In this document: positions 8,290 to 16,365 of the stretch, in pieces | Numbering within the stretch: the stretch's first letter is position 1 | How the letters are laid out: the number at the start of each line of letters is the position of its first letter | Source of the DNA: Kutzneria buriramensis | GTDB lineage: Bacteria > Actinomycetota > Actinomycetes > Mycobacteriales > Pseudonocardiaceae | Length of the DNA: 64,000 nt | Direction of reading: 5' to 3' | Assembly (NCBI RefSeq): GCF_003387475.1 | Contig: NZ_QUNO01000004.1 | Coordinates: forward strand, 248,001-312,000 | Position numbers and translations under genes: made by a program | Notes under the pieces: generated by a model | What the model was told of the DNA's origin: nothing | Seen by the model: the letters and a program-made list of their open reading frames with translations, nothing else | The model's database searches: none

Positions 8290-9659
8290 TGATCGCCCCT
8301 TCGATCGAACGCGTCCCTCAGCTGGACGCGCAGGTGCAGCACGGCTTGTTCGTTGGTGTGTTCCGGCCAGCGCTCGGCGATCCGCGGCCACTGCTCGGTC
8401 AGCACGCCGACATCGCCCCTGGTCAGCAGCACGGGCGGCGGCCGGCCGGTCCGCCAGCCGGGCGTCACCGCGACGACGAAGCGGTTGAGCAGTGCCTCGG
8501 TGGTCGGCGCCGACCACGGCCCCGGCAGCTGCGAGCAGCCGTGGTCGAGCAGGTCGTACTTCCAGTCGTGGGACACCGCGACCAGCACCTCGGACGCCGA
8601 TCGCGCCGGCAGCGAGTCGATCGCGTCCAGCAGCGCCATGCCGGTCAGCACCTCGGACGCCGCCAGCGCCCACGGCACCGGGTCGGCGGCCAGCGGCAGC
8701 GCGTCGGCGATGCCCTGGAGCAGCGGCTTCGCCCACGGGCTCGCCACCACCTGGTCCAGCTCCCAGAACTCCGGCGGCACCGACGCGGCCGCCGCCCGCA
8801 ACCGGCCGGCGATGCCTGTCTCGGCGTTGCCGTCGTGCAACAGGTCCCGCTGCTCCGCGGCGTCCGGCTCCAGCTCGAACCGGCCGTCCGGGATCACGTC
8901 GGCGTCGCGCAGGCCGTCCCAGAGCCGCCGCTCCGCCCGTTGCGCCAGCGCCGTGCCGGGCAGCTTGCGCAGCAGCCGCAGCGCCAGGTCGTGCACGCCG
9001 GCCGCCCGGTCGTCCAGCGCGGCCTCCAGGATCGGCTCGTCCTCGATGGACAGGCCTACCTCCAGCGCGTTGACCAGCAGCTGCCGGTCGGCGGCACGGC
9101 GCTCCTCCGGGAACCGCTCGCCGATCAGGGCTCGCACCGCCGCCGGGTCCTGCCGCCGCCACAGCCGTAGGGCCGTCAGGCGCTTGCCCGCCGGCGCGTC
9201 CGGGTCGTACGGCTCCTGGTCGTTGACGCCGATCGCCCACGACCAGTCCTTGCTCAGCTGCGCCAGCCACTCGCCGCGCGCACCCAGCACGAGCCGGATC
9301 GCCGGGCGCAGCGTCGGCCGCGCCCCGCCCAGCGCCAGCAGCTGCGGCAACTGCGCGTACGCCGCGACCACGTGAGCCCGGCTGGCCGCCGCGCACCACT
9401 CCGTCAGCAACGCCTCGTCGTCCCAGCCGAGGACCTGCGCCAGCACGTTGCGTGCCGACTCGCCGGCCAGCTGCGCATTCTCCGGCGGCGCAAGGGGAAT
9501 CGGCACCAGGCCGTCCGGCGTCATCGGCAGCCGCGCCCCGAACCGGGCCAACCCCAGCGACGCGCAGTCGGCCAGCAGCGTGTCCCGCTCGACGTTGGCG
9601 CGCCGGGTGCCGACCAGCAGTTGCTGCACGGTGTCCTGCCACCGTTGCTCCATGTTCAC
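8286..9659 (-). CDS. DUF5691-like protein of the MoxR/VWA operon
   Basis: 457 residues, Ala/Leu/Arg-rich and probably an all-helical repeat protein; no membrane segment or catalytic motif is evident. Starts with V-N-M-E-Q-R-W. The GTG at 9659 overlaps the SWIM gene's TGA by 4 bases, matching the coupling elsewhere in this operon; an ATG two codons later is the alternative. I recall DUF5691 as the family that accompanies SWIM/MoxR/DUF5682/VWA sets in actinobacteria, but the name rests on context more than on a motif. Function unknown; a scaffold or adaptor is plausible. Confidence 0.65.
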   Translation of the reverse strand: MNMEQRWQDTVQQLLVGTRRANVERDTLLADCASLGLARFGARLPMTPDGLVPIPLAPPENAQLAGESARNVLAQVLGWDDEALLTEWCAAASRAHVVAAYAQLPQLLALGGARPTLRPAIRLVLGARGEWLAQLSKDWSWAIGVNDQEPYDPDAPAGKRLTALRLWRRQDPAAVRALIGERFPEERRAADRQLLVNALEVGLSIEDEPILEAALDDRAAGVHDLALRLLRKLPGTALAQRAERRLWDGLRDADVIPDGRFELEPDAAEQRDLLHDGNAETGIAGRLRAAAASVPPEFWELDQVVASPWAKPLLQGIADALPLAADPVPWALAASEVLTGMALLDAIDSLPARSASEVLVAVSHDWKYDLLDHGCSQLPGPWSAPTTEALLNRFVVAVTPGWRTGRPPPVLLTRGDVGVLTEQWPRIAERWPEHTNEQAVLHLRVQLRDAFDRRGDQ

Positions 9660-10894
9660 GAGACCACCTCCGGGAACGCCCCCGGCTCCGCGATCGCGCA
9701 CAGTTGCAGCGAATTCCCGTCCCACAGCCCCATCGCGTCGAACGGGTCGCCGCCGGTGCGGGCCAACGCCTGCGCCAGCGACGCGCCCGCCCGCACCGGC
9801 AGGGCTCGCTCGGCGGCGTCGATCAGGTACAGCGACCGGTCGTCCCGCGCCGGCCTCGTCCCCTTGCAGCACAACGGAACCAGTCGCAGCCACGGGTCGT
9901 TGACCAGCAGTGACTCCGCCGCCGCCAGCGCCTGATCCCAGGTGTCGGGCAACGGGATCGGCCCCGCCGGCCCCGACCGCGTCACCTCGCCGACCGCCAC
10001 CCGCCGCGGCAAACCGCCCGGGTAGGGGTGCATCACCGCCGCCAATTCCGCCCCGGGAGTCATTGCCGGCACGGGAATCGCTCCGCCGGCCGCGTGCCGC
10101 GCCGTGTACACCCACTGTTTGCGGGACCGCCCCCATGCCCACTGCCGGACGGTGCGGACCTTGCCGTCGTCACTGTCCAGCCGCAGCAGCACCACCCAGT
10201 CGTCCGCCCAGCTCTCGCCGGCCCGCACCTCCTGCTCGGTGGTGGTGAATCCCAGCCGAACCCTTGCCGCGTCGGAGAAATCCGTTCGGGTCAGCAGGTA
10301 GAGCCGTCCGATGTGGTCGGTCGCCTCCTCGTACCAGCGCGGTCGGTTCGCCCCCACCACCGACCGCAGCTCACCGATCGCCGACGCGATGCCGGGCGCC
10401 TGCGCGTCCACCATCCGCGCCATGATTCCCTGCCACCACAAAGGTTCCCGTGACGGCAGGGTGGCCAGGCCGCCGGCCGACAGGTCCGTCAGCCAGTCCG
10501 TGAGGCCCGCGATGCCCGCCCGCACCGACTCCTCGCGGCGCTTGCCCGGCTGCGCCGGCTTGCGCTCGGTGGTTGCGCGCGCGTGGCGGGCGTGCAGCCA
10601 GCTGCCGACCCAGTCCGGCTGGGGCTTCTCCTGAGTGGAACCGTTGGCGTGCAACAGTTGCAGCGCCACCGCGTGCTTGCACGGGAACTTCCGGGACGGG
10701 CAGGAGCACTTCGTCGCCCGGTCGCTGAGGTCGACGCAGACCTGGTACGGGCTCTTGCCGCTGCCCTGGCACAGCCCCCACAGCGCGGCGTCGTCATGGC
10801 CGAGTTCGGGCCATTTCGCCGGCACCGCCAGCTTGCTGGCCCCGGTCGCCACCTGGCGGTCCGGCGCCTGCGCCAGCACTGCTTCCACGTCCAT
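9656..10894 (-). CDS. SWIM zinc-finger protein, first gene of the MoxR/VWA operon
   Basis: 412 residues. A SWIM zinc-binding motif CxCxnCxH appears near residues 64-75 (CSCPSRKFPCKH). SWIM domains bind DNA or protein. The remainder is an unassigned mixed region with two short hydrophobic patches but no clear membrane segment. It is comparable in type to E. coli YehQ. The ATG has no ribosome site, but TATGGT lies 6 nt upstream, suggesting a leaderless operon mRNA starting at this gene. The operon then runs DUF5691, MoxR, DUF5682, VWA with overlaps of 1-4 bases at every junction. Confidence 0.87.
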   Translation of the reverse strand: MDVEAVLAQAPDRQVATGASKLAVPAKWPELGHDDAALWGLCQGSGKSPYQVCVDLSDRATKCSCPSRKFPCKHAVALQLLHANGSTQEKPQPDWVGSWLHARHARATTERKPAQPGKRREESVRAGIAGLTDWLTDLSAGGLATLPSREPLWWQGIMARMVDAQAPGIASAIGELRSVVGANRPRWYEEATDHIGRLYLLTRTDFSDAARVRLGFTTTEQEVRAGESWADDWVVLLRLDSDDGKVRTVRQWAWGRSRKQWVYTARHAAGGAIPVPAMTPGAELAAVMHPYPGGLPRRVAVGEVTRSGPAGPIPLPDTWDQALAAAESLLVNDPWLRLVPLCCKGTRPARDDRSLYLIDAAERALPVRAGASLAQALARTGGDPFDAMGLWDGNSLQLCAIAEPGAFPEVVS

Positions 10895-10900
10895 GACACG

Positions 10901-10930
10901 ACCATATGGGCACCCCCCGACAGTTTTGAA
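10901..10930 (-). promoter_or_regulatory. Probable promoter of the SWIM/MoxR/VWA operon
   Basis: On the minus strand, TTCAAA (10930-10925), an 18-base spacer, then TATGGT (10906-10901), 6 nt before the ATG at 10894. The predicted transcript would start at or one base from the start codon. Confidence 0.5.
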
Positions 10931-10984
10931 TGGCGCCGCCTTCGGCAGCGCGGCTCGGCCCCTTCGGGGCCGGTGCCTTCCCTA

Positions 10985-11053
10985 GCCGGATTTCGATCGC
11001 CCGCGTTGGCTCCTGCCGTGGTCAGGTCGGGTGGCGGGCGATCGAAATCCGGC
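10985..11053. repeat. Perfect 20-bp inverted repeat between divergent operons
   Basis: The left arm (10985-11004) begins GCCGGATTTCGATCG; the right arm (11034-11053) is its exact 20/20 reverse complement, with a 29-base spacer. It lies in the 320-base gap between the minus-strand MoxR/VWA operon (start 10894) and the plus-strand membrane-protein operon (start 11215). A smaller CGGCCCC/GGGGCCG hairpin lies at 10956-10972. The rest of the gap shows no gene. No poly-T follows, and both flanking genes point outward, so a terminator is unlikely; an operator or a small mobile-element remnant are alternatives. Confidence 0.75.
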
Positions 11054-11214
11054 GACGGTCCAGGCACCGGCGGGGCCTCGCCCTTTCCGGCGCTGGGGGG
11101 TAGTTGCCGCGACACCTGGCGCTCCGCCATTCGCGCAGGTCACAGTCGGATGAAGCCCGTTTGCCCGATGAGTACCGCGCTGGTAGGAATCAGCCGTCAT
11201 CCGAGGGGGGATTG

Positions 11215-12174
11215 GTGGAGAAGGTGACGTCTTCCGTCTGGCAGCCGCCGACGGGGCGTCCGGCGGGCCGGGATCCGGAGGTGCGCCGGAGCCTGTCGCA
11301 GCTGCGTGAGCACAGCGACCGGCTGGCGCGGACCTGGTCGGGGCTCGTCTTCCTCGCGGTCCTCTGCCTGTTCGCCGGCCTGTGGGCAAGCCTCCTGCTC
11401 GCGACGCTGGCCGTGGTGGTCACCGGCGTTCGGATGGCCGGGTTCTGGTTTCAGGTGGGACGACACCTCGGCGCGATGGAGCGGCTGCTCGCCGCAGAGC
11501 CGGCTCGATCGGTCGACGCCGAGTCCCTGGGCGGCCGCTTGCTCAAGATCGACGGGAAGGTGCTGCGCTTTCCCACCCGTATGCCCACGGGTCGGGTCTG
11601 GGTGGTTGGCCCGAACCGCGCCGGCGAGGCGGTCGTGTTCGTCGACGCGGTGATCACCCCGAACTTCGGTCAGGTGGTGTCCGCGACCCCGGAGCACCTG
11701 AGCGTCCGGCCCCAGCGTCAGTGGCGGCCGTGGCAGGCGGCACGGGCGGCGGGCAGGTCGGCGGCCCGTGCCCACGCCCGGCGGTGGCTCTTCACGATCG
11801 TGGTGACCATTTCGATCGGTGCCGAGCTGGCTCCGCAACCGCAGGTGCTGGGTTGGCTGTACGCGATCGCCGGCTCGGTGATCCTGGTGCTGGCCGGCCG
11901 GCAGTGGCTGCGGATCGTGCCCAGCCTGCACGCGTCGCGCCAGCTGCGGGAACCGCTCGTCGAGTACCCGGCACGGGTGATCACCGAGAAGTCGGTCGCC
12001 GTGACACTGCCGGACGGTTCCGAGCTGACGGGCGTGCTGCTCTGGTCCGTGCAGCTGCTGGCCAACGTCCGCGCCTCCGGACGGCTGTGGGTGGCGGGCG
12101 AACCCGCGACCGGCACGACGCTCGGCGTCGGGGTGCCGGAATACCCGATCGCGGGAGTTGTGCGTTTCAACTAG
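11215..12174 (+). CDS. Membrane protein, paralogue 1 of 3
   Basis: 319 residues, unrecognised. Two hydrophobic hairpins: one near residues 35-75 (around LVFLAVLCLFAGLW) and one near 185-225 (around WLFTIVVTISIGAEL). Between them is a soluble domain ending GRVWVVGPNRAGEAVVFVD, and after the second hairpin a C-terminal domain with VTLPDGSELTGVLLW and ASGRLWVAGEP. The next two genes repeat this order, so the three are tandem paralogues. I chose the GTG at 11215, 4 bases after a GAGGGGGG ribosome site; TTG at 11212 is the alternative. No function is assigned. Confidence 0.72.
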   Translation: MEKVTSSVWQPPTGRPAGRDPEVRRSLSQLREHSDRLARTWSGLVFLAVLCLFAGLWASLLLATLAVVVTGVRMAGFWFQVGRHLGAMERLLAAEPARSVDAESLGGRLLKIDGKVLRFPTRMPTGRVWVVGPNRAGEAVVFVDAVITPNFGQVVSATPEHLSVRPQRQWRPWQAARAAGRSAARAHARRWLFTIVVTISIGAELAPQPQVLGWLYAIAGSVILVLAGRQWLRIVPSLHASRQLREPLVEYPARVITEKSVAVTLPDGSELTGVLLWSVQLLANVRASGRLWVAGEPATGTTLGVGVPEYPIAGVVRFN

Positions 12175-12191
12175 CAGGGGGGAGACAAGGG

Positions 12192-13247
12192 GTGGACGAC
12201 ACCCTGTTGTCGGTCGCCGCGTGGCGGCCGGCCGAGCAATGGCAGGCCGACGACGAGTCGGTCGAGCTGTGCATGAAGGTGTACATGACGCGGGGCCGCT
12301 ATGTGCTGCTCACCGCGGGCGTGTTGGTGGCCTGGGCGGCGGTGCTGATCGCGCTGGGGGCCTCGACGGCCCTTGCCGTGGCGTTTCTGATCATCGCCGT
12401 GGCGATGGTCGGTCTGACCGGGTGGCGGTGGTTCGTCGTGGGCCGGTGGTTGCCGGCGGCCAAGGCGCTGCTGTCGGGTAGCCCGAGCCACCGGCTCCCG
12501 GCCGTGGTGGTGGCGCACAAGGACACCGGCACGGTGGTCGCTGTCGGCGATCGGTACCTGCGGGTGCGACTGCTCAGTTGGGGCATGCGGCAGGTCATCG
12601 CGCGCACCGGTGAGATCACGCTGGTCGGCCCGGACGTCAAAGGCAACGCCGTGGTGTTCGTGGACGGCCAGCCCGCCCCGCTGCCGGCGAGGGTCGTGGC
12701 GAAGCCGGCGCAGACAACCGTGGAGCCTGTCGTCCCGGTTTCCCGCAACGGCGCGCAGGACGCTGTGCCGATGTCGCATGCGAGGCAGCGTGCTCGCGCC
12801 CTGTTGATCCCGTTCGCCGCGCCGCTGCTGGTCATCGTCGCGCTGGTCTACGACGCGACTCAGCCGATTCCGCTGCTGACGGACGTGCGGATCGAGGCCC
12901 TTGCGATATACAGCTGGCCCATCGCGGCGTTCGGCGCCTTGGCCATGCTGGCCGGTCTGATCACGGTCTCTCCGCAACTGCGGCTGCCGAAACTGCTCGC
13001 GGCAGGGCAGTGGCAGGAGTACCAGGCGGTGGCGCTGAGCTGGCGCGGAGAGTCGCGGCGGCCGGTTGCGGATCTCACCGTGCAACTGACCCGTACGAAC
13101 GGCGAGTTGCGCCGGATGGTCGTCAAGGCGGCTCCGGTGGAGCTGGTGGCACACGTTCATGCCACCGGCACGTTGTGGATCATCGACGCGGGCACCGCCG
13201 CCGGCGTCCCCGGCTATCCGATCGCGGCACCTGCGAGGTTCGTGTGA
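12192..13247 (+). CDS. Membrane protein, paralogue 2 of 3
   Basis: 351 residues. Same plan as its neighbours: N-terminal hydrophobic hairpin (around VLLTAGVLVAWAAVLIALG), soluble segment ending GEITLVGPDVKGNAVVFVDG followed by APLPARVV, second hairpin (around LLIPFAAPLLVIVALV), then a C-terminal domain with HATGTLWIIDAGT and GYPIAAPARFV. GTG start 17 bases after paralogue 1, preceded by GGGGGAGACAAGG. Its stop overlaps the next start by 4 bases. Function unknown; the shared LVGP...VVFVDG segment is the best family marker. Confidence 0.72.
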   Translation: MDDTLLSVAAWRPAEQWQADDESVELCMKVYMTRGRYVLLTAGVLVAWAAVLIALGASTALAVAFLIIAVAMVGLTGWRWFVVGRWLPAAKALLSGSPSHRLPAVVVAHKDTGTVVAVGDRYLRVRLLSWGMRQVIARTGEITLVGPDVKGNAVVFVDGQPAPLPARVVAKPAQTTVEPVVPVSRNGAQDAVPMSHARQRARALLIPFAAPLLVIVALVYDATQPIPLLTDVRIEALAIYSWPIAAFGALAMLAGLITVSPQLRLPKLLAAGQWQEYQAVALSWRGESRRPVADLTVQLTRTNGELRRMVVKAAPVELVAHVHATGTLWIIDAGTAAGVPGYPIAAPARFV

Positions 13248-14260
13248 ACGACATGTGGCGGCCGCCGCTGGACCGACCGCTCGGCAGCGACCCGGCAATT
13301 CAGCTGGTGGTCAACTTCTGGCGGCGGCGCCGGCAGGTGCCGCAGATCATCTTCTGCCTGGCGGTGGCGGTGCTGATGTTCGCGATCCACCGCGGCTTCA
13401 GCCTGCTCGGCGTCATGCTTCTGCTTGCCGCGGTGGTGATGGTGGTCGGCTTGGTCCAGGCCCACAGTCGCGTGAAGTGGTGGCTGCCGGCGGCCCAGTC
13501 GCTGCTGGACGGCCCGCCGCCGGTGCGGGTGCGCAGCGAGACGGTTGGCGGCGAGAAGACGTGGACGCAGCTGTCCGTCGACGGTGGACGGCTGTACGTA
13601 CACCTGACGAACACCGAGGACCGCCTTCGGCAGCTGCTGGCTCGGCAGCGTGAGGTGTCGCTGGTGGGCCCGAACGCCGACGGCGTCGCGGCGGTGGTCG
13701 TGGACGGGTTTGCGGTGCCGCTGCCGGCGAGAGTCGTGCCCGCGCCGGCGTCACCGCGGCCGATCGCCGTCACGGACGGGGATCTGCCACGGGTGGGGGC
13801 GGCCAAAGCCGCGCGCGTGGTGTGGATATCGCTCGCGTTCGTCGGCCTTCTCGGCGGGAGTGCCATCTTCGACGTGCTGCTGACCGACGCCGGCTGGGTC
13901 GTGGCGACCCTCGGTTTCGTCGGGGCGCTGGTCCTGTTCGCGGTCGCGGCCCTCTTCCGGCGCGGCAACCAGCACCGCATGGTGAAGCTGCTGGGCAACG
14001 GCCCGTGGCAGGCCTACCCGGTGCAACTCCTGTCGTGGGCCGGCAATCCGGCCCCGATCGGGAAGCTGCGGCTGGCGCTGACCCTGCCGGACGGCAGCGT
14101 GCTGCCGGTCTGGGCCCGCTACGGCGAACCGTGGCTGATCGCCAACATCAGCGCCACGGGCTACCTCTGGGTGGCCGGCACACCCAGCTTCGGCGGTTCG
14201 GCCGTCGCCGGGCTGCCGGGCCTCCCCTTCGTCACGGCGGTGCAGTTCAAGGAGGGCTAG
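13244..14260 (+). CDS. Membrane protein, paralogue 3 of 3
   Basis: 338 residues. Repeats the family plan: hydrophobic hairpin near residues 25-70 (IIFCLAVAVLMFAIH), soluble domain with REVSLVGPNADGVAAVVVDG then VPLPARVV, second hairpin (WISLAFVGLLGGSAIF and FVGALVLFAVAALF), and a C-terminal domain with LTLPDGSVLPVWAR and ISATGYLWVAGTP. The start overlaps the preceding stop as GTGA. The 3' end overlaps the convergent hmgA by 4 bases. Function unknown. Confidence 0.72.
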   Translation: MNDMWRPPLDRPLGSDPAIQLVVNFWRRRRQVPQIIFCLAVAVLMFAIHRGFSLLGVMLLLAAVVMVVGLVQAHSRVKWWLPAAQSLLDGPPPVRVRSETVGGEKTWTQLSVDGGRLYVHLTNTEDRLRQLLARQREVSLVGPNADGVAAVVVDGFAVPLPARVVPAPASPRPIAVTDGDLPRVGAAKAARVVWISLAFVGLLGGSAIFDVLLTDAGWVVATLGFVGALVLFAVAALFRRGNQHRMVKLLGNGPWQAYPVQLLSWAGNPAPIGKLRLALTLPDGSVLPVWARYGEPWLIANISATGYLWVAGTPSFGGSAVAGLPGLPFVTAVQFKEG

Positions 14261-15429
14261 GGCCGCTGACGGCCCGACCAGGTCCAGGCGTACGCGGGGT
14301 CCTCGCACGCCTGGGCCGCCTCGCCGAGCTCCAGCGGCCGGAACGTGTCCACCATCACAGCGGTCTCGTCGAAGAACTCCGCCCCGAGCGACGCCTCCAC
14401 CGCCCCGGGCTGCGGGCCGTGCGTGCAGCCGGCGGGGTGCAGCGACAGCGAGCCGATGCCGATGCCGGAGCCCTTGCGCGCCTCGTAGTTGCCGCCGACG
14501 TAGAACATCAGCTCGTCGGAGTCGACGTTGGCGTGGTTGTACGGCACGGGAATCGACAGCGGGTGGTAGTCCACCTTGCGCGGGCAGAACGAGCAGACCA
14601 CGAAGTTGGGCCCCTCGAACGTCTGGTGCACGGGCGGCGGCTGGTGCAGCCGGCCGGTGATCGGCTCGAAGTCCCGGATGTTGAACGCCCACGGGTACAG
14701 GCAGCCGTCCCAGCCGACCACGTCGAACGGGTGGTTGGCGTAGGTGAAGCGGGTCACGCCGGCCCGGTGCCGGACCAGCACGTCCACGTCCTCGCCGTCG
14801 GCCAGCAGCGGCTCCGCCGGGCCGCGGACGTCCCGCTCGCAGTACGGGGAGTGCTCCAGGAACTGGCCCTTGGCCGACAGGTAGCGCTTGGGCGGGCCGA
14901 TGTGGCCGGTGGCCTCCAGCACGAGGATGCGCATCGGCTCGCCGGAGTTCGGCACCACCCGATAGGTGCACGACGTGGGGATCACCACATAGTCGCCGTC
15001 GCCCACGGTCAGCGCCCCGTAGATCGTCTCCACGACCCCGGAGCCCGTCTGCACGTAGAGCAGTTCGTCGCCGGTGGCGTTGCGGTAGAGCGGGCTCGGC
15101 GTAGTCGCGGCGACGAAGACGATCACCACGTCGGAGTTGCCGAACAGCACCCGGCGGCCGGTCACCGCGTCGGCGTCCTCCCAGGTCAGGTCGGGTGTCT
15201 TGAAGTGCCTGGGCAGCAGCGGCAGGTTCGGCTTCGGCGCGTTGCGGTGGTCGTCGACCACCTGCGCGTCGACGATCGCGGTCGGCAGGTGCCGGTGGTA
15301 GAGCAGGGCCGAATCCGACGAGAAGCCCTCCACTCCCATGAGCTCCTCGGCGTACAGACCGCCCTCCGGCGTGCGGAACTGGGTGTGCCGCTTGCGGGGG
15401 ATCTCGCCGACCTGACGGTAGTAAGGCAT
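14257..15429 (-). CDS. hmgA: Homogentisate 1,2-dioxygenase
   Basis: Non-haem Fe(II) ring-cleaving enzyme converting homogentisate to maleylacetoacetate in tyrosine/phenylalanine catabolism. 390 residues. The cupin-type C-terminal domain shows likely Fe ligands: His and Glu in the NHANVDSDELMFYVGG region and His in SLHPAGCTHGPQPG. The N-terminus MPYYRQVGEIPRKRHTQFR is typical. The ATG at 15429 follows GGAGAG. Divergent from the next gene; the 69-base gap holds two palindromes. The fahA and IclR genes on the other side complete a homogentisate regulon. Confidence 0.95.
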   Translation of the reverse strand: MPYYRQVGEIPRKRHTQFRTPEGGLYAEELMGVEGFSSDSALLYHRHLPTAIVDAQVVDDHRNAPKPNLPLLPRHFKTPDLTWEDADAVTGRRVLFGNSDVVIVFVAATTPSPLYRNATGDELLYVQTGSGVVETIYGALTVGDGDYVVIPTSCTYRVVPNSGEPMRILVLEATGHIGPPKRYLSAKGQFLEHSPYCERDVRGPAEPLLADGEDVDVLVRHRAGVTRFTYANHPFDVVGWDGCLYPWAFNIRDFEPITGRLHQPPPVHQTFEGPNFVVCSFCPRKVDYHPLSIPVPYNHANVDSDELMFYVGGNYEARKGSGIGIGSLSLHPAGCTHGPQPGAVEASLGAEFFDETAVMVDTFRPLELGEAAQACEDPAYAWTWSGRQRP

Positions 15430-15442
15430 TGGGCTCTCCGGG

Positions 15443-15459
15443 TGTCCGATAGTCGGACA
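15443..15459. promoter_or_regulatory. Palindromic operator 1 of the homogentisate regulon
   Basis: TGTCCGA-TAG-TCGGACA, a perfect 7-bp inverted repeat with a 3-base centre. It is 14 bases upstream of the hmgA ATG and just upstream of the -35 element of the divergent gene, so it could control both directions. The IclR-family regulator at 17539 is the obvious candidate ligand. Confidence 0.65.
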
Positions 15460-15462
15460 TCT

Positions 15463-15491
15463 TTGTTCAGCTGCCGTGACACCGCTAGCGT
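15463..15491 (+). promoter_or_regulatory. Leaderless promoter of the unknown gene-fahA-IclR operon
   Basis: -35 TTGTTC (15463-15468), 17-base spacer, -10 TAGCGT (15486-15491), then 7 nt to the GTG at 15499. The predicted transcript starts at the start codon. The -10 is covered by palindrome 2. Confidence 0.6.
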
Positions 15492-15496
15492 GTCAC
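15476..15496. promoter_or_regulatory. Palindromic operator 2 of the homogentisate regulon
   Basis: GTGACAC-CGCTAGC-GTGTCAC, a perfect 7-bp inverted repeat with a 7-base centre that overlaps the -10 of the rightward promoter. This position fits a repressor site. It differs in sequence from palindrome 1, so two proteins or two site classes may be involved. Confidence 0.6.
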
Positions 15497-15498
15497 CC

Positions 15499-16365
15499 GT
15501 GTCAAGCGCTGTAGAACTCCGTGCGCCCGGTCCACGAGGCACGCCGCCGCTGCTCGCGAGGCTCGTCGACGACGCGGCGCTGTTCCCGCCCGGCAACGCG
15601 ACGATGGCCGACGCGGTCCGTGGACACCTCGACGGGCGGACCGGCGAATGGGCCGGTGTGCTGGGCCTTTTCCTGTGTCCGGCGTCTCGGCTGCCCGAGC
15701 TCATCACCGAGCTGATCAAGGCCAAGCCGGTCAAGCCGGTGGCCATCTCGCTGGTCATCGACACCGGCCTGGGCGGGGTGCCGAAGGCCGTCTCCATCGT
15801 GGAGTCCCGCAGCGAGCTGCTGGCGCTGCGGATGGTGGAGATGCCGGCCCCGTCCGACGTGGACAAGGTGTGGCTGGAACGGGTCTCGGAGTTCGTGCCC
15901 GAGGACGTGATCCGCGTGGTCGAGCCGCGCCGCGGCGGCGCGGAGTGGCTGGACGGCGTCGCCCGGGTCATCGAGCACGGCAGCTGGCCGAAGCTGCGCT
16001 GCGGCGGCCTGAGCCACGAGGCGTTCCCGAGCGTGGACCAGGTCGCGGACTTCCTGTCCGTGGTCTCCGGCGGGGGCGTGTCCTTCAAGGCGACGGCCGG
16101 CCTGCACAACGCGGTCCGGCACACCTCCGAGGAGACCGGCTTCACCCACCACGGCTTCCTCAACCTGCTGGTGGCCACCGCGCGCTCGCTGTCCGGCAAG
16201 GACGTGCGGGAGGCGCTGGCCGAGACCGACGGCGAGAAGCTCGCCGAGGAGGCCAAGGCGCTGTCCGATCCGGCCGCGCACGCGGTCCGCGGCGTGTTCG
16301 CGTCCTACGGCTCGTGCTCGCTCACGGATCCGGTGAACGACCTGGAGAAGCTGGGGATGCTGTGA
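15499..16365 (+). CDS. Unknown protein between hmgA and fahA
   Basis: 288 residues, soluble, family not recognised. The N-terminus has LVDDAALFPPGNATMADAVRGH. Alternating beta and helical stretches (for example PVAISLVIDTGLG, LRMVEMPAPSD, KLRCGGLS and VSFKATAGLHNAVRH) look like an alpha/beta barrel. Its stop overlaps the fahA start by 4 bases, and it is controlled with hmgA across shared palindromes. Maleylacetoacetate isomerase is the step missing from this cluster, so this protein may act there or have an accessory role; no glutathione-transferase fold is apparent. The start is GTG 15499 on leaderless spacing; GTG 15490 would lie inside the -10. Confidence 0.75.
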   Translation: MSSAVELRAPGPRGTPPLLARLVDDAALFPPGNATMADAVRGHLDGRTGEWAGVLGLFLCPASRLPELITELIKAKPVKPVAISLVIDTGLGGVPKAVSIVESRSELLALRMVEMPAPSDVDKVWLERVSEFVPEDVIRVVEPRRGGAEWLDGVARVIEHGSWPKLRCGGLSHEAFPSVDQVADFLSVVSGGGVSFKATAGLHNAVRHTSEETGFTHHGFLNLLVATARSLSGKDVREALAETDGEKLAEEAKALSDPAAHAVRGVFASYGSCSLTDPVNDLEKLGML

